From assembly GCF_004014775.2 (NCBI RefSeq), contig NZ_CP042808.1, forward strand, positions 1,640,001 to 1,704,000: 64,000 bases of DNA, written 5' to 3'. Made by a program: the position numbers and the translations under genes. Below are positions 36,962-46,535 of this stretch, one piece after another. Position 1 is the first letter of the stretch. Each line of letters opens with the position of its first letter. The DNA is from Acetobacter oryzoeni (lineage in GTDB: Bacteria; Pseudomonadota; Alphaproteobacteria; Acetobacterales; Acetobacteraceae). The notes beneath the pieces were generated by a model. It was not told where the DNA came from and ran no database searches. It saw nothing but the letters and a program-made list of their open reading frames with translations.

Positions 36962-37297
36962 CACATGATTCAAACCACAATGGCTTTTATTTCATGCAGC
37001 AACTCTAACCCCAACATCCTGCGTACGGATATGCACGAACGCGTTGGGTATGGGGCACTTTCTTGCACAGGCCGAATTTTAAGGGAGAAATTGAAAGGCC
37101 AGAGAATGCTCTGGCAAAAACCACACACAGGCAGCAATGGAACTAAGTCCATTGTGCGTGTGGGTTACCATTTGAGGAAAATGGTGGGCAATGACGGGAT
37201 CGAACCGCCGACCATCTCGGTGTAAACGAGACGCTCTACCGCTGAGCTAATTGCCCGCGCCGTATGTGCCATAAACAGAAAAGGCCGACAACCCCTT
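36962..37297. repeat. Tandem duplication, copy B (hup-proximal)
   Basis: Second copy of the unit at 36628-36961. It keeps the full spacer and tRNA-Val gene. Its left edge keeps a CATGTG-like relic of the nuoA leader, and its right edge lies within the loop of the intact hup terminator. This places the recombination point between the nuoA leader and the terminator loop. Confidence 0.85.
37182..37256 (-). tRNA. tRNA-Val (anticodon UAC), copy B
   Basis: Identical to copy A, 336 bases upstream in transcription order. Cloverleaf complete with encoded CCA. Only about 22 bases separate its 5' end from the hup terminator. Confidence 0.95.
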
Positions 37298-37319
37298 TTT
37301 TGAGATTGTCGGCCTTTTT
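37279..37319 (-). terminator. Rho-independent terminator downstream of hup
   Basis: A 13-pair stem, AAAAGGCCGACAA with TTGTCGGCCTTTT, closes on a 14-base loop. T-rich flanks exist on both strands. It ends the hup transcript just before the tRNA-Val pair. Confidence 0.85.
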
Positions 37320-37342
37320 CAGAAAAAAATTTTCTAACGGAA

Positions 37343-37630
37343 TTAACCGCTGACGGCATCCTTCAGCGCCTTGCCCGGCTTGAAGCGGACAGAGGTGGAA
37401 GCAGGGATATCGATTTCTTCACCCGTACGTGGGTTGCGGCCTTTAGCTGCCTTGCGGGTTGCGGTCACGAATGTGCCAAAACCAACCAGACGTACTTCCT
37501 GCTTTGTGGACAGGGCCTTTTCGATCGCACCGAATACGGCATCGACCACTTCACCGGCTTTTGCCTTGGGCAGGTCAACAGCTTCAGCCACTGCTGAAAC
37601 GAGTTCCTGCTTGTTGAGCGGCTTCTCCAT
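37343..37630 (-). CDS. hup: HU-family histone-like DNA-binding protein
   Basis: A 95-residue nucleoid protein. The HU signature is complete: GFGTFVTATRKAAKGRNP with the beta-arm sequence GRNPRTGEEI near residues 60-69, and the N-terminal dimerisation helices start MEKPLNKQELVSAVAEA. It bends and compacts DNA as a homodimer or heterodimer. It follows lon on the same strand, a widespread pairing, but has its own promoter-like sequence and terminator. Confidence 0.95.
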   Translation of the reverse strand: MEKPLNKQELVSAVAEAVDLPKAKAGEVVDAVFGAIEKALSTKQEVRLVGFGTFVTATRKAAKGRNPRTGEEIDIPASTSVRFKPGKALKDAVSG

Positions 37631-37708
37631 CCTTACGCCTTTCTATTTCTTATATCTGTTCGGAACGGCGGGCGGCCTATTTCGTCCGCCTGTCCGCTAC
37701 CTGAACGC

Positions 37709-37736
37709 ACTATGAAGCCGTTTTCCGCCACGTCAA
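37709..37736 (-). promoter_or_regulatory. Candidate promoter of hup
   Basis: On the minus strand TTGACG (37736-37731) and CATAGT (37714-37709) are 16 bases apart. The leader to the hup ATG would be about 70 bases. Confidence 0.5.
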
Positions 37737-37775
37737 CCAAGCAAACGCAACTTCGTGGGCTCTTATCCCTTCTAT

Positions 37776-40298
37776 TCAGTGTGGCAACACCGGAAGAGCG
37801 GATTCTCCACCAGCTGCTGGCAGTGGATCTGGCACATCTTCCCACTCAATGGGCTGAGGCTGACGCACTAGTGCACGCGCCAGAACTTCATCCACATGAG
37901 AGACAGGAACGATTTCCAGTTTCTTCTTCACGTTTTCAGGGATTTCCGTAAGGTCCTTCTCATTTTCCTTGGGAATGAACACTGTACGAATGCCCGCACG
38001 CAGGGCAGCAAGCAGCTTTTCTTTCAAGCCACCAATAGCCAGCACACGCCCACGCAAGGTGATTTCACCCGTCATGGCCACATCCCGACGGATAGGAATA
38101 CCTGTCAGCACGCTTACCAAGGATGTGACCATCGCCACACCGGCAGAAGGTCCATCTTTGGGAGTCGCACCTTCAGGCACGTGCACATGGAAGCTGCGCT
38201 TATCAAACAAGGTGGGCACAATGCCAAAGCTGGTTGCCCGACTCCGAACAAAGGAGAATGCAGCAGAGATGCTCTCCTTCATTACGTCGCCCAGCTTACC
38301 GGTTTCAACAATACCGCCCTTGCCCGGCACCATAACGCTTTCAATGGTCAGGATTTCCCCGCCCACTTCGGTCCAAGCCAGGCCAGTTACAACACCAACC
38401 ATGTCTTCAGCTTCGGTTTCCCCGTAGCTGAAGCGACGCACACCTGCGTATTTGTCCAGATTCTTGGGGGTAACAGAAACTTTCTTGGCCTTGCCGGTAA
38501 CAATTTCCTTCACGGCCTTACGGGCAAGCCCTGCAAGTTCACGTTCCAGATTACGCACGCCGGCCTCACGCGTGTAATAGCGAATCAGATCCCGCACAGC
38601 GTCATCTGTAATCGACCATTCACCCGGCTTGAGATTATGCGCCTGCGTCTGCTTGGAAATAAGGTGGCGTTTGGCAATTTCCACCTTTTCATCTTCCGTG
38701 TAACCGGACAGACGAATGATCTCCATACGATCCAGCAGAGGCTGCGGCATGTTCAGGCTATTAGCCGTTGTAACGAACATGACGTCAGATAGATCGTAAT
38801 CCACTTCCAGATAATGATCTGCAAATGTGCTGTTCTGCTCCGGATCCAACACTTCTAGCAGTGCAGATGCCGGATCTCCGCGCCAATCAGACCCGAGCTT
38901 GTCAATTTCATCCAGCAGGAACAGCGGATTCGAGACTTTCGCCTTCTTCATCCCCTGAATGATCTTACCGGGCATGGAGCCAATATATGTGCGCCGATGA
39001 CCACGGATTTCAGCTTCATCACGCACGCCACCGAGTGACATACGCACATAATGCCGCCCCGTTGCCTTGGCGATGGAACGTGCCAGAGACGTTTTACCAA
39101 CACCCGGAGGACCTACCAGGCACAGAATCGGACCTTTGAGCTTCTGGGACCGACTTTGGACAGCCAGATATTCCAGAATCCGTTCTTTAACTTTTTCCAG
39201 CCCGTAGTGATCTGTATCCAGAATTGTTTCTGCTTCTGTCAGATCATGTTTGACCTTGGTCCGCTTTTTCCACGGAATACTCAGCAGCCAATCCAGATAA
39301 TTCCGCACCACTGTAGATTCGGCAGACATCATGCTCATGCCGCGCAGCTTCTTCAGCTCCGCTACAGCTTTTTCGTGTGCTTCCTTGGAGAGCTTGGTTT
39401 TGGCAATGCGTTCTTCCAGTTCGGATGTTTCATCCTTACCGTCTTCGCCTTCACCCAGCTCCTTCTGAATCGCCTTGAGCTGTTCGTTCAGATAGTACTC
39501 GCGCTGCGTTTTTTCCATCTGGCGTTTAACGCGGTTGCGAATTTTCTTTTCGACCTGAAGAACATCAATTTCCGCCTCAATATGCGCAAAAACCTTTTCC
39601 AGCTGCGCCATCACTGTTGGCGCCTCCAGAATTTCCTGCTTTTCCGCAATCTTGAGGTTCAGGTGGCTGGTTACGGTATCCGCCAGCTTTGCCAGATCAC
39701 TAATCTGGTTCAGAGATACCAGCACCTCAGACGCAATCTTCTTGTTGAGCTTCATATACTGCTCAAACTGAGACACGATAGAACGCCCAAGCGCCTCGGC
39801 TTCTGGCCCTTCAGCCGCCTGCTCTGGCATATCTTCAATATCGGCTTCGAAGTGGCCTTCAACCTCGTGCAAGGTTTTTACGCGTACGCGCTTTACCCCT
39901 TCCACCAACACCTTCACGGTGCCGTCCGGCAGTTTTAGAAGCTGCAGAATGGTTGAAAGCGTGCCAACCCGATAAATGTCATCGGCGGACGGATCATCCT
40001 GCGCTGCATCTTTTTGGGCGACCAGCAGAATATGGCGGTCATCTTTTGTGACCGTTTCCAACGCTTTTACAGATTTTTCGCGCCCAACAAACAGGGGCAC
40101 AATCATGTGCGGGAACACCACAATATCGCGCAATGGCAATACAGCCACATGAAGCGGAGCTTTAGCTTCCTGAACTTCCGGCTCTGCCGCAGCTTCTGCA
40201 ACTGGTGCGGTTTTGGGCGTGGCTTCTGCTGCCACTTCCGGTTTGGTTTTTGTTGCAGTCCGGCGTCTGCGTTTCACTGGTTTTTCGTTATCAGCCAT
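37776..40298 (-). CDS. lon: ATP-dependent protease Lon with an N-terminal charged extension
   Basis: An 840-residue Lon protease that degrades damaged and regulatory proteins. Domains in order: a Lys/Arg- and Ala/Glu-rich extension (1-48) not found in E. coli Lon, the LON substrate domain (about 49-240, [22 protein letters not shown]), the AAA+ domain with Walker [14 protein letters not shown] and Walker [10 protein letters not shown], and the serine-lysine protease domain with the catalytic serine in [14 protein letters not shown] 40298 is chosen over the frame start at 40373 because AGGAGGT lies just upstream. It follows clpX after a strong terminator. Confidence 0.96.
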   Translation of the reverse strand: MADNEKPVKRRRRTATKTKPEVAAEATPKTAPVAEAAAEPEVQEAKAPLHVAVLPLRDIVVFPHMIVPLFVGREKSVKALETVTKDDRHILLVAQKDAAQDDPSADDIYRVGTLSTILQLLKLPDGTVKVLVEGVKRVRVKTLHEVEGHFEADIEDMPEQAAEGPEAEALGRSIVSQFEQYMKLNKKIASEVLVSLNQISDLAKLADTVTSHLNLKIAEKQEILEAPTVMAQLEKVFAHIEAEIDVLQVEKKIRNRVKRQMEKTQREYYLNEQLKAIQKELGEGEDGKDETSELEERIAKTKLSKEAHEKAVAELKKLRGMSMMSAESTVVRNYLDWLLSIPWKKRTKVKHDLTEAETILDTDHYGLEKVKERILEYLAVQSRSQKLKGPILCLVGPPGVGKTSLARSIAKATGRHYVRMSLGGVRDEAEIRGHRRTYIGSMPGKIIQGMKKAKVSNPLFLLDEIDKLGSDWRGDPASALLEVLDPEQNSTFADHYLEVDYDLSDVMFVTTANSLNMPQPLLDRMEIIRLSGYTEDEKVEIAKRHLISKQTQAHNLKPGEWSITDDAVRDLIRYYTREAGVRNLERELAGLARKAVKEIVTGKAKKVSVTPKNLDKYAGVRRFSYGETEAEDMVGVVTGLAWTEVGGEILTIESVMVPGKGGIVETGKLGDVMKESISAAFSFVRSRATSFGIVPTLFDKRSFHVHVPEGATPKDGPSAGVAMVTSLVSVLTGIPIRRDVAMTGEITLRGRVLAIGGLKEKLLAALRAGIRTVFIPKENEKDLTEIPENVKKKLEIVPVSHVDEVLARALVRQPQPIEWEDVPDPLPAAGGESALPVLPH

Positions 40299-40441
40299 GA
40301 TGATGACCTCCTGACAAGGACGATCCGGACACGGCACCCGCCTGCGGCATGCCTTGTTCCGTGCAAGAGCCAACGCGATGAAAGCTCCTTAGTCTATCCT
40401 TATGTCGTTATTCACAGCGTTTTACACAATGGGACAGTGAC

Positions 40442-40480
40442 AAAAACAGCGCTGGAGCATGTGCCGCCAGCGCTGTTTTG
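40442..40480 (-). terminator. Rho-independent terminator downstream of clpX
   Basis: A perfect 13-pair stem (40443-40455 with 40467-40479; AAAACAGCGCTGG arm) and an 11-base loop, followed on the minus strand by TTTTTG. It separates clpX from lon. Confidence 0.88.
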
Positions 40481-40495
40481 TGAACATTTCCCAAC

Positions 40496-41761
40496 TTAGG
40501 CAGATTGTTCTGCCGGGATATCTTTCTTTTTCCCGTAGACATAGACCGGACTGGCCTTGCCTTCCGCAACATCCCGGTTAACCACCACTTCCTCTACATT
40601 TTCAAGGCCCGGCAGATCGAACATGGTGGACATCAGGATACTTTCCAGAATGGAGCGTAGCCCGCGTGCACCTGTCTTTCGCACAATAGCGCGATCTGCA
40701 ATGGCCTTAAGTGCATCATCCGTGAAGTCCAGCTGCACATTTTCCATCTGGAACAAACGCTGATACTGCTTGACCAACGCATTTTTAGGTTCTGTCAGGA
40801 TCTTGATAAGTGCAGCTTCATCCAGATCACCCAGCGTTGCAATAACTGGCAGACGCCCGATGAATTCTGGAATCAGACCAAACTTCATCAAGTCTTCCGG
40901 TTCCACATCGTGCAGGATTTCACCTGTCTTGCGCTCATCTGGAGCACGCACATCAGCACCAAAGCCAATGTTGGTTCCCTTACCACGGGCAGAAATAATC
41001 TTGTCCAACCCGGCAAAGGCACCACCACAGATAAACAGCATGTTGGTGGTATCTACCTGCAGGAACTCCTGCTGCGGATGCTTGCGCCCACCCTGCGGAG
41101 GCACAGATGCCACAGTGCCTTCCATGAGTTTCAACAGCGCCTGCTGCACACCTTCACCACTAACATCACGCGTGATAGAAGGATTGTCTGACTTTTTGGA
41201 AATCTTGTCGATTTCATCAATATAGACAATGCCACGCTGTGCGCGTTCCACATTGTAATCAGACGCCTGCAGCAGCTTGAGAATGATGTTTTCAACATCT
41301 TCCCCCACATACCCTGCTTCTGTCAGGGTTGTGGCATCAGCCATTGTAAAAGGCACATCCAGAATACGCGCCAGTGTCTGGGCCAGCAGGGTTTTACCAG
41401 AACCGGTGGGGCCAATAAGCAGAATGTTGGATTTTGCAATCTCAACATCACCAGCTTTAGCAACCTGTGTCAGGCGCTTGTAATGGTTATGCACAGCCAC
41501 AGACAAAACCTTTTTGGCTTCTGCCTGCCCAATGACATAATCATCCAGAACCTTGCAGATTTCCCGCGGTGTAGGCACACCCTCGCGCGATTTAACAAGG
41601 GAAGTCTTATTCTCTTCACGGATAATATCCATGCAGAGTTCAACACATTCGTCACAAATGAACACCGTGGGGCCGGCAATCAGCTTGCGAACCTCATGTT
41701 GTGACTTTCCACAGAACGAGCAGTAAAGCGTGTTCTTGGAATCACCGGACTTCGTATTCAT
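40496..41761 (-). CDS. clpX: ATP-dependent Clp protease ATP-binding subunit ClpX
   Basis: A 421-residue AAA+ unfoldase that feeds substrates to ClpP. The N-terminal zinc-binding domain has CSFCGKSQ and [10 protein letters not shown] (residues 14-41). Walker A is [18 protein letters not shown] near 118, Walker B YIDEIDKI near 184, and the sensor/ClpP-binding IGF loop (NIGFGAD) near 265-271. Length is typical. It follows clpP with a 120-base gap that contains a hairpin. Confidence 0.97.
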   Translation of the reverse strand: MNTKSGDSKNTLYCSFCGKSQHEVRKLIAGPTVFICDECVELCMDIIREENKTSLVKSREGVPTPREICKVLDDYVIGQAEAKKVLSVAVHNHYKRLTQVAKAGDVEIAKSNILLIGPTGSGKTLLAQTLARILDVPFTMADATTLTEAGYVGEDVENIILKLLQASDYNVERAQRGIVYIDEIDKISKKSDNPSITRDVSGEGVQQALLKLMEGTVASVPPQGGRKHPQQEFLQVDTTNMLFICGGAFAGLDKIISARGKGTNIGFGADVRAPDERKTGEILHDVEPEDLMKFGLIPEFIGRLPVIATLGDLDEAALIKILTEPKNALVKQYQRLFQMENVQLDFTDDALKAIADRAIVRKTGARGLRSILESILMSTMFDLPGLENVEEVVVNRDVAEGKASPVYVYGKKKDIPAEQSA

Positions 41762-41824
41762 CAGCCCACTCCCTCGATCATCCCAGGCCCCATCGCACCG
41801 AGAGCCGAGTCCCAGAACGTGTGT

Positions 41825-41842
41825 GCCTGCCTTACGGCAGGC
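41825..41842 (-). other. Stable hairpin in the clpP-clpX intergenic leader
   Basis: GCCTGCC and GGCAGGC arms of seven G-C-rich pairs close on GTAA. No T-run follows on the minus strand, so it is more likely an RNA stability or processing element than a terminator. Confidence 0.55.
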
Positions 41843-41881
41843 GTCTCCCCTATTGTAACAGGAAGATTACTGTACGCCAGA

Positions 41882-42535
41882 TTAAGGATGACTTTTATCC
41901 TTCTTGCCTGTTTCTGTCGCCTTATGGTGGCTGATCACCTCATCCACAATCCCGAAGGACTGAGCTTCCTGAGCGGACATGTAGGTATCACGCTCCAACT
42001 TCTGCTCAATTTCCTCCAACGTGCGACCTGTATGTTCACGGTAGATTTCATTCAGCTTCTGGCGAATGATCAGAATTTCGCGCGCCTGAATTTCGATATC
42101 ACTTGCCTGCCCCTGCGCACCGCCAGAAGGCTGATGCACCATAACGCGGGCATTAGGCAGCGCGAAACGACGCCCCTTTTCTCCCCCAGCCAACAGCAAG
42201 GACCCCATAGAGGCTGCCTGCCCGATGCACACCGTGCTTACGGGGCTGCGGATGTACTGCATGGTATCATAAATTGCCAAACCGGCAGAAACCACACCAC
42301 CCGGGCTGTTGATGTAAAAGGAGATTTCCTTGTTAGGATTCACGCTTTCCAGATACAGAAGCTGCGCGGAAATCAAGGATGCAACCTGATCGTAAACGGG
42401 ACCAGTCAGGAAGATGATCCGCTCTTGAAGCAGGCGGGAATAGATATCAAACGCCCGCTCACCGCGAGAGGTCTGTTCGACCACCATCGGCACCAGCGCA
42501 TTGCTGAAAATCTCAACGGGATCACGATCCCTCAT
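41882..42535 (-). CDS. clpP: ATP-dependent Clp protease proteolytic subunit ClpP
   Basis: A 217-residue serine protease subunit. The catalytic serine is in [14 protein letters not shown] near residue 110 and the catalytic histidine in VMVHQPSGG near 135. ATG 42535 is preferred over ATG 42544 because GGGA lies nine bases upstream of it. It precedes clpX and follows tig, the usual chaperone-protease order. Confidence 0.96.
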   Translation of the reverse strand: MRDRDPVEIFSNALVPMVVEQTSRGERAFDIYSRLLQERIIFLTGPVYDQVASLISAQLLYLESVNPNKEISFYINSPGGVVSAGLAIYDTMQYIRSPVSTVCIGQAASMGSLLLAGGEKGRRFALPNARVMVHQPSGGAQGQASDIEIQAREILIIRQKLNEIYREHTGRTLEEIEQKLERDTYMSAQEAQSFGIVDEVISHHKATETGKKDKSHP

Positions 42536-42667
42536 ACCACTCATTCCCGTATAAAAAACTGAATTAGCCTTTCCTGCCTCCCTGCGCGAACACAAGAAAG
42601 CTCAGGCACTCTGGTTCAAGATAGAGATAAAGTGGAAAGATGCCACCCCGGAAAAGAAAAACATGCC

Positions 42668-42703
42668 CAAAAAGAATGTCCCGCCAGTTCACACTGGCGG
42701 GAC
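42668..42703 (-). terminator. Rho-independent terminator downstream of tig
   Basis: A perfect 11-pair stem (42678-42688 with 42693-42703) with a four-base loop, followed on the minus strand by ATTCTTTTT. It ends tig before clpP. Confidence 0.85.
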
Positions 42704-42718
42704 ACGGCCTTTTTCTTA

Positions 42719-44053
42719 TTAGATATTCGCTGGTGGAATATCTGAAAGTTCCTCTGGTGTGACCTCTTTATCGGTCACTTTGGCCAGTTCAATCAGGTAA
42801 TCGACAACCTTGTTTTCAAAGATCGGCCCCCGGAGAGATTCCGCAGCCTGCGGATTCTTCTGGAAGAATTCGAACACCTGCTTTTCCTGACCGGGGTAGC
42901 GCATGGCTTCAGCCCGCACTGCACGGCCCAGTTCATCCGGCGTTACCGTAATGTTGTTCTTACGACCAATTTCAGCCAGAAGCAGACCCAGCTTTACGCG
43001 ACGTTCCGCAATTTTGCGGTAATCAGCGCGCAGGGTTTCTTCATCTTTGTTCTTGTCTTCGTCATCAAGCTGACCGGACTTACGGTCTTCTTCAACGCGT
43101 GCCCAGATCTGGTTGAATTCTGCATCCACCATGCCTTCTGGCGCAGTGAAATCAGTTTTCTTTGCCAGTTCATCGAGCAGTTCGCGCTTGATGCGCAGGC
43201 GGGAAAGCTGATCATATTCGCCTTCGATCTGCTTGCGAATCAGATCTTTCAGCTGATCAAGGCTTTCAAAGCCCATCTTCTTGGCCAGTTCATCATCAAT
43301 CGGCGCATCAACTGGCTTCTTGATCTGCTTGGCTTTGATATCGAAGGTTGCTTCCTTGCCTGCCAGCTCGGTTGCGCCGTAATCTTCGGGGAAAGTTACC
43401 GTAATAACTTTTTCTTCACCCGGCTTCATGCCTTCGATCTGCTCAGCAAATCCGGGAATAAAGCCTTCGCCGCCGATTTCAACGTTCACATCTTCAGCGG
43501 AACCGCCTTCGAAAGGCACACCGTCGCGCTTACCAACAAAGTCGATAGCAACCACATCACCCTTAGCAACGGGGCGAACTTCTTCCACCACTTCAAAGGT
43601 ACGACCGCGCTTGGCGATATCTTCCAGCACCTTGTTGATGGCTTCATCGCTCACATTTGCCTTCAGGCGTGTCAGCGCAAGGTCAGACAGATCCGGCACA
43701 GCAATTTCTGGCAGAATTTCTGCTTCAACCGTGAATTCCAGATCTTTTCCATCATCGGTCTGACCGGAAACCAGATCTACCTTAGGCTGACCAGCAGGAC
43801 GAATACCGCGTTCATCAAAAACGTTACGCAGAGCGTCAGATACCGTCTGTTCCAGAACTTCTGCCCACACGCTTTCGCCGTAACGCTGCTTGGCCAGAGA
43901 AACAGGCACCTTACCCGGACGGAAGCCCGGCAGGTTCAGGTTTGCTGCAACTTCCTTCAGCCGCGCATCACGCTTGCTGGCAATTTCCGCCGCTGGAACT
44001 GTTACGGTAAAACCACGCTTCAGCCCTTCGGAAAGGGTCTCGGTAACCTGCAT
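42719..44053 (-). CDS. tig: Trigger factor
   Basis: A 444-residue ribosome-associated chaperone. The N-terminal ribosome-binding region holds the signature LPGFRPGKVP (near residue 40-49), the FKBP-type peptidyl-prolyl isomerase domain spans about 150-235 (KGDVVAIDFVGKRDG, then FIPGFAEQIEGM), and the C-terminal arms are helix-rich. It folds nascent proteins at the exit tunnel. A tRNA-Leu gene lies about 90 bases upstream on the same strand. Confidence 0.96.
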   Translation of the reverse strand: MQVTETLSEGLKRGFTVTVPAAEIASKRDARLKEVAANLNLPGFRPGKVPVSLAKQRYGESVWAEVLEQTVSDALRNVFDERGIRPAGQPKVDLVSGQTDDGKDLEFTVEAEILPEIAVPDLSDLALTRLKANVSDEAINKVLEDIAKRGRTFEVVEEVRPVAKGDVVAIDFVGKRDGVPFEGGSAEDVNVEIGGEGFIPGFAEQIEGMKPGEEKVITVTFPEDYGATELAGKEATFDIKAKQIKKPVDAPIDDELAKKMGFESLDQLKDLIRKQIEGEYDQLSRLRIKRELLDELAKKTDFTAPEGMVDAEFNQIWARVEEDRKSGQLDDEDKNKDEETLRADYRKIAERRVKLGLLLAEIGRKNNITVTPDELGRAVRAEAMRYPGQEKQVFEFFQKNPQAAESLRGPIFENKVVDYLIELAKVTDKEVTPEELSDIPPANI

Positions 44054-44142
44054 CGGTCAGGCCTTCCTTTCGGTACAAAACTCAAACACCCGCTACGCAA
44101 AGGCCGTCGCGGACCAGGACGGGAGCATGATCGTAAAATAAT

Positions 44143-44227
<85 letters not shown>

Positions 44228-44267
44228 GCATTAACGTGCTCACCGTCACGAGTTGGGTGGACTTAAC

Positions 44268-45743
44268 TCAAACATTCGCCGACGGCAAGATGCCGATGTG
44301 CGAGTTCACCCTCTGTTTCTGCATATGAGCTGCTTTTTCTCGCGCTGCACCCAGATGAAGGTCCAAATCTTCGGCCACAGGCCACGGTCCTGCCTGTCGC
44401 CCAGCTTCCCCGTGCAGCCATACACCTGCACATGCAGCCTCCCACGCAGGCATACCAGCAGCCAGTAGGGCTGAAATGACACCAGAAAGTGTATCGCCAG
44501 AGCCAGCCGTACCTAATGCAGGGGTTGCATGATTATTGATGGCAAGCCGCCCATCTGGCGCTGCAATCATGGTCGAAGCCCCTTTCAGAACAACCACAGC
44601 ATTAATTTGCTGAGCCGCCTGCCGGACATGCTCTGGCGGGTTACTGCCAATCGGCCCGAATACGCGGGTAAACTCGCCAATATGCGGCGTTATGACTGCA
44701 ACACCCTTAAGTTTTTCAGGAGCACCAGCAGAGGCACTTAAAGCCCCAGCATCTGCCAGAATATCTTTTCCTGCTGCCAACAATACAGGCAGTGTGGCCT
44801 GCACTTCTGCTTCCGTTAGGCCAGGCCCACAAACCCACACACGGCGACGTTTATCTTCCAATAATGCCGTTAACGGCGCGTCATCTATAATAAGGCCGGG
44901 CGCACCCAATTTATAAGCTGCGGCACCTGCCCCAGCAGCCACGCGCACCAAACCAGCACCAGCAGCACGTGCGCCCCCCGCACACAAACGCGTTGCGCCC
45001 GGCATGGATTCGCCAGCACAGATACTCACCACGCCGCGCGTATATTTATGACTTTCAGGGCCGGGAATCGGCAAATGCCACAAGCCGGGCTCATTCTGCC
45101 ATGTTGTTGGTGGCACCTGATCAAGCGCAGTTTGCGGGATTCCGATATCCGCCAGAATCAACCGCCCCAGATATTCCCTGCCGGGATACAGCAAATGCCC
45201 CGGCTTGAACCGGCAGAATGTTACTGTCATGACAGCATGTGGAGCATATCCACGCACCAATCCCGTCGCGCCATCCACGCCAGATGGCATATCAACAGCA
45301 ACGATACGCCGCGCGGCTTGCAAAACTTCAACAGGCAAACCAGCAACATCTCTGCTCAGCCCCGCGCCAAATACGGCATCCACCACCAAATCTGCCCTTG
45401 CAGATTCCTGCGCAGAAAACGGCACACGAACACCACGGAATCGGGCCGAGGCTTCTGCTGCCGGGCCACCGGGCTTGGGCGCCACCATTTCCGCCACGGC
45501 CACAGGCCAGCCTGCATCGTAAAGATGCCGTGCAACTACGTAGCCATCTCCTCCGTTATTACCGGGGCCACACAGCACCAGCACACGGGCTGGCTTTTCA
45601 TACCGAAGAATAGCGCGGGCCACGGCGCGGCCAGCATTTTCCATCAATACGGAAACAGGCACTGTTTGCGCCGAAATATGGTCAATTTTCCCCATTTCGT
45701 CAGGAGAATAAACGCTCAGAAGTGAAGGATATATTGCTGCCAT
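44268..45743 (-). CDS. nnr: Bifunctional NAD(P)H-hydrate epimerase / ADP-dependent dehydratase
   Basis: A 491-residue repair enzyme that restores hydrated NADH and NADPH. The N-terminal YjeF epimerase domain (1-210) contains LCGPGNNGGDGYVVARHL near residues 60-77 and VDAVFGAGLSRD. The C-terminal ribokinase-like dehydratase domain contains NNHATPALGTAGSGDTLSG near 410, with the GSGD anion hole. ATG 45743 (MAAIYPSLL) is preferred over the frame start at 45758. Divergent from the CopD-like gene. Confidence 0.92.
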   Translation of the reverse strand: MAAIYPSLLSVYSPDEMGKIDHISAQTVPVSVLMENAGRAVARAILRYEKPARVLVLCGPGNNGGDGYVVARHLYDAGWPVAVAEMVAPKPGGPAAEASARFRGVRVPFSAQESARADLVVDAVFGAGLSRDVAGLPVEVLQAARRIVAVDMPSGVDGATGLVRGYAPHAVMTVTFCRFKPGHLLYPGREYLGRLILADIGIPQTALDQVPPTTWQNEPGLWHLPIPGPESHKYTRGVVSICAGESMPGATRLCAGGARAAGAGLVRVAAGAGAAAYKLGAPGLIIDDAPLTALLEDKRRRVWVCGPGLTEAEVQATLPVLLAAGKDILADAGALSASAGAPEKLKGVAVITPHIGEFTRVFGPIGSNPPEHVRQAAQQINAVVVLKGASTMIAAPDGRLAINNHATPALGTAGSGDTLSGVISALLAAGMPAWEAACAGVWLHGEAGRQAGPWPVAEDLDLHLGAAREKAAHMQKQRVNSHIGILPSANV

Positions 45744-45901
45744 ATCGAGCCTCCGCACACAGAGTAGACGATGATCTGTGCAAATATAGCCCCTTGCGCA
45801 GCGTCCGTCCCCTTGGCAATCAGGCAGCAGACAAGCGTTGGACGATTACCCCTTCCCCGCCCCGCGCCTTTTTCCTGCATTAACGCCAAGCGGAGTTCAG
45901 C

Positions 45902-46357
45902 ATGCCCCATTCCATTCTCTGGAGCCTTGTTCTCACCCTCCACCTTGTCAGCATCATCCTGTGGATCGGTGGTGGCGCTTATGCCGTTATGATTTTGCGC
46001 CCTAGCCTGCGCCTGCTGGATGCAACGCAACGCAATTCCGTGCACCTGCAGACACTAGCCCGCTTTTTTAAGGTTTTAACGCACGTTATTCCCACGGCGC
46101 TGATTACCGGCTGGCTGCTGATTATTCATGAAGGTGGATTTGCCAATGCTCCATGGACAACAAACCTCATGCAGCTTTTGGGCATTATCATGGCTGTGCT
46201 GTTTGTCATGATGTACACGGGCCCTTACCAGAAAGCCCGGCGCTCCATCCGCCCACAGCCTTCTGTGTTCGACTCCATTCGCTCCCGCGTGTTGCTTATT
46301 GTGGCTCTGGGTGTGCTGGCTGTGCTTTCTGCCTGCCTTGGCCATCCTTTTGCCTAA
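45902..46357 (+). CDS. Small four-helix membrane protein (CopD/DUF2269-like)
   Basis: A 151-residue integral membrane protein with four hydrophobic segments at about 5-28, 53-75, 85-107 and 127-148. The opening LHLVSIILWIGGGAYAVMIL resembles the HLxxxxxWxGG start of CopD and related small heme or copper-associated membrane proteins, and here is given in part (LHLVSIILWIGGG). Conserved histidines and a tryptophan in helix 1 support that relation. The exact role is unknown. It is divergent from nnr. Confidence 0.6.
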   Translation: MPHSILWSLVLTLHLVSIILWIGGGAYAVMILRPSLRLLDATQRNSVHLQTLARFFKVLTHVIPTALITGWLLIIHEGGFANAPWTTNLMQLLGIIMAVLFVMMYTGPYQKARRSIRPQPSVFDSIRSRVLLIVALGVLAVLSACLGHPFA

Positions 46358-46442
46358 GAAATGCAACACATTCTGGCAAAAACTTGATTTCAGGCCAAAA
46401 CAGCTTTATCGGAACTAACGCCTGACCGGGTAGATACGTGAA

Positions 46443-46477
46443 TCGGTGCCTCAGTCATTTTGTTGAGGCACCCCGAT
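46443..46477 (+). other. Stem-loop upstream of the DEAD-box helicase gene
   Basis: GTGCCTCA and TGAGGCAC form an eight-pair core that extends with G-C pairs and a bulge, around a ten-base T-rich loop. No T-run follows. It lies 59 bases before the helicase start and 85 after the preceding gene, so it may sit in the helicase leader. Confidence 0.5.
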
Positions 46478-46535
46478 ACGGGCAGGCTCTTCAGCCAGTG
46501 CTGACAACAGACAGACCTACGGTTCCGAGAGCAGA

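Noticed and set aside
36841..37260. Near-repeats around the tRNA genes as a possible CRISPR or insertion element
   Set aside because: There are only two long units, without short regular spacers, transposase or terminal inverted repeats; a simple tandem duplication explains them.
37896..38792. Plus-strand frame of 298 codons opposite lon
   Set aside because: Antisense shadow of the Lon protease domain with no ribosome site or family motif.
45716..46045. Minus-strand frame of 109 codons between nnr and the CopD-like gene
   Set aside because: It covers the divergent promoter region and overlaps both gene starts; no motif or membrane pattern supports it.
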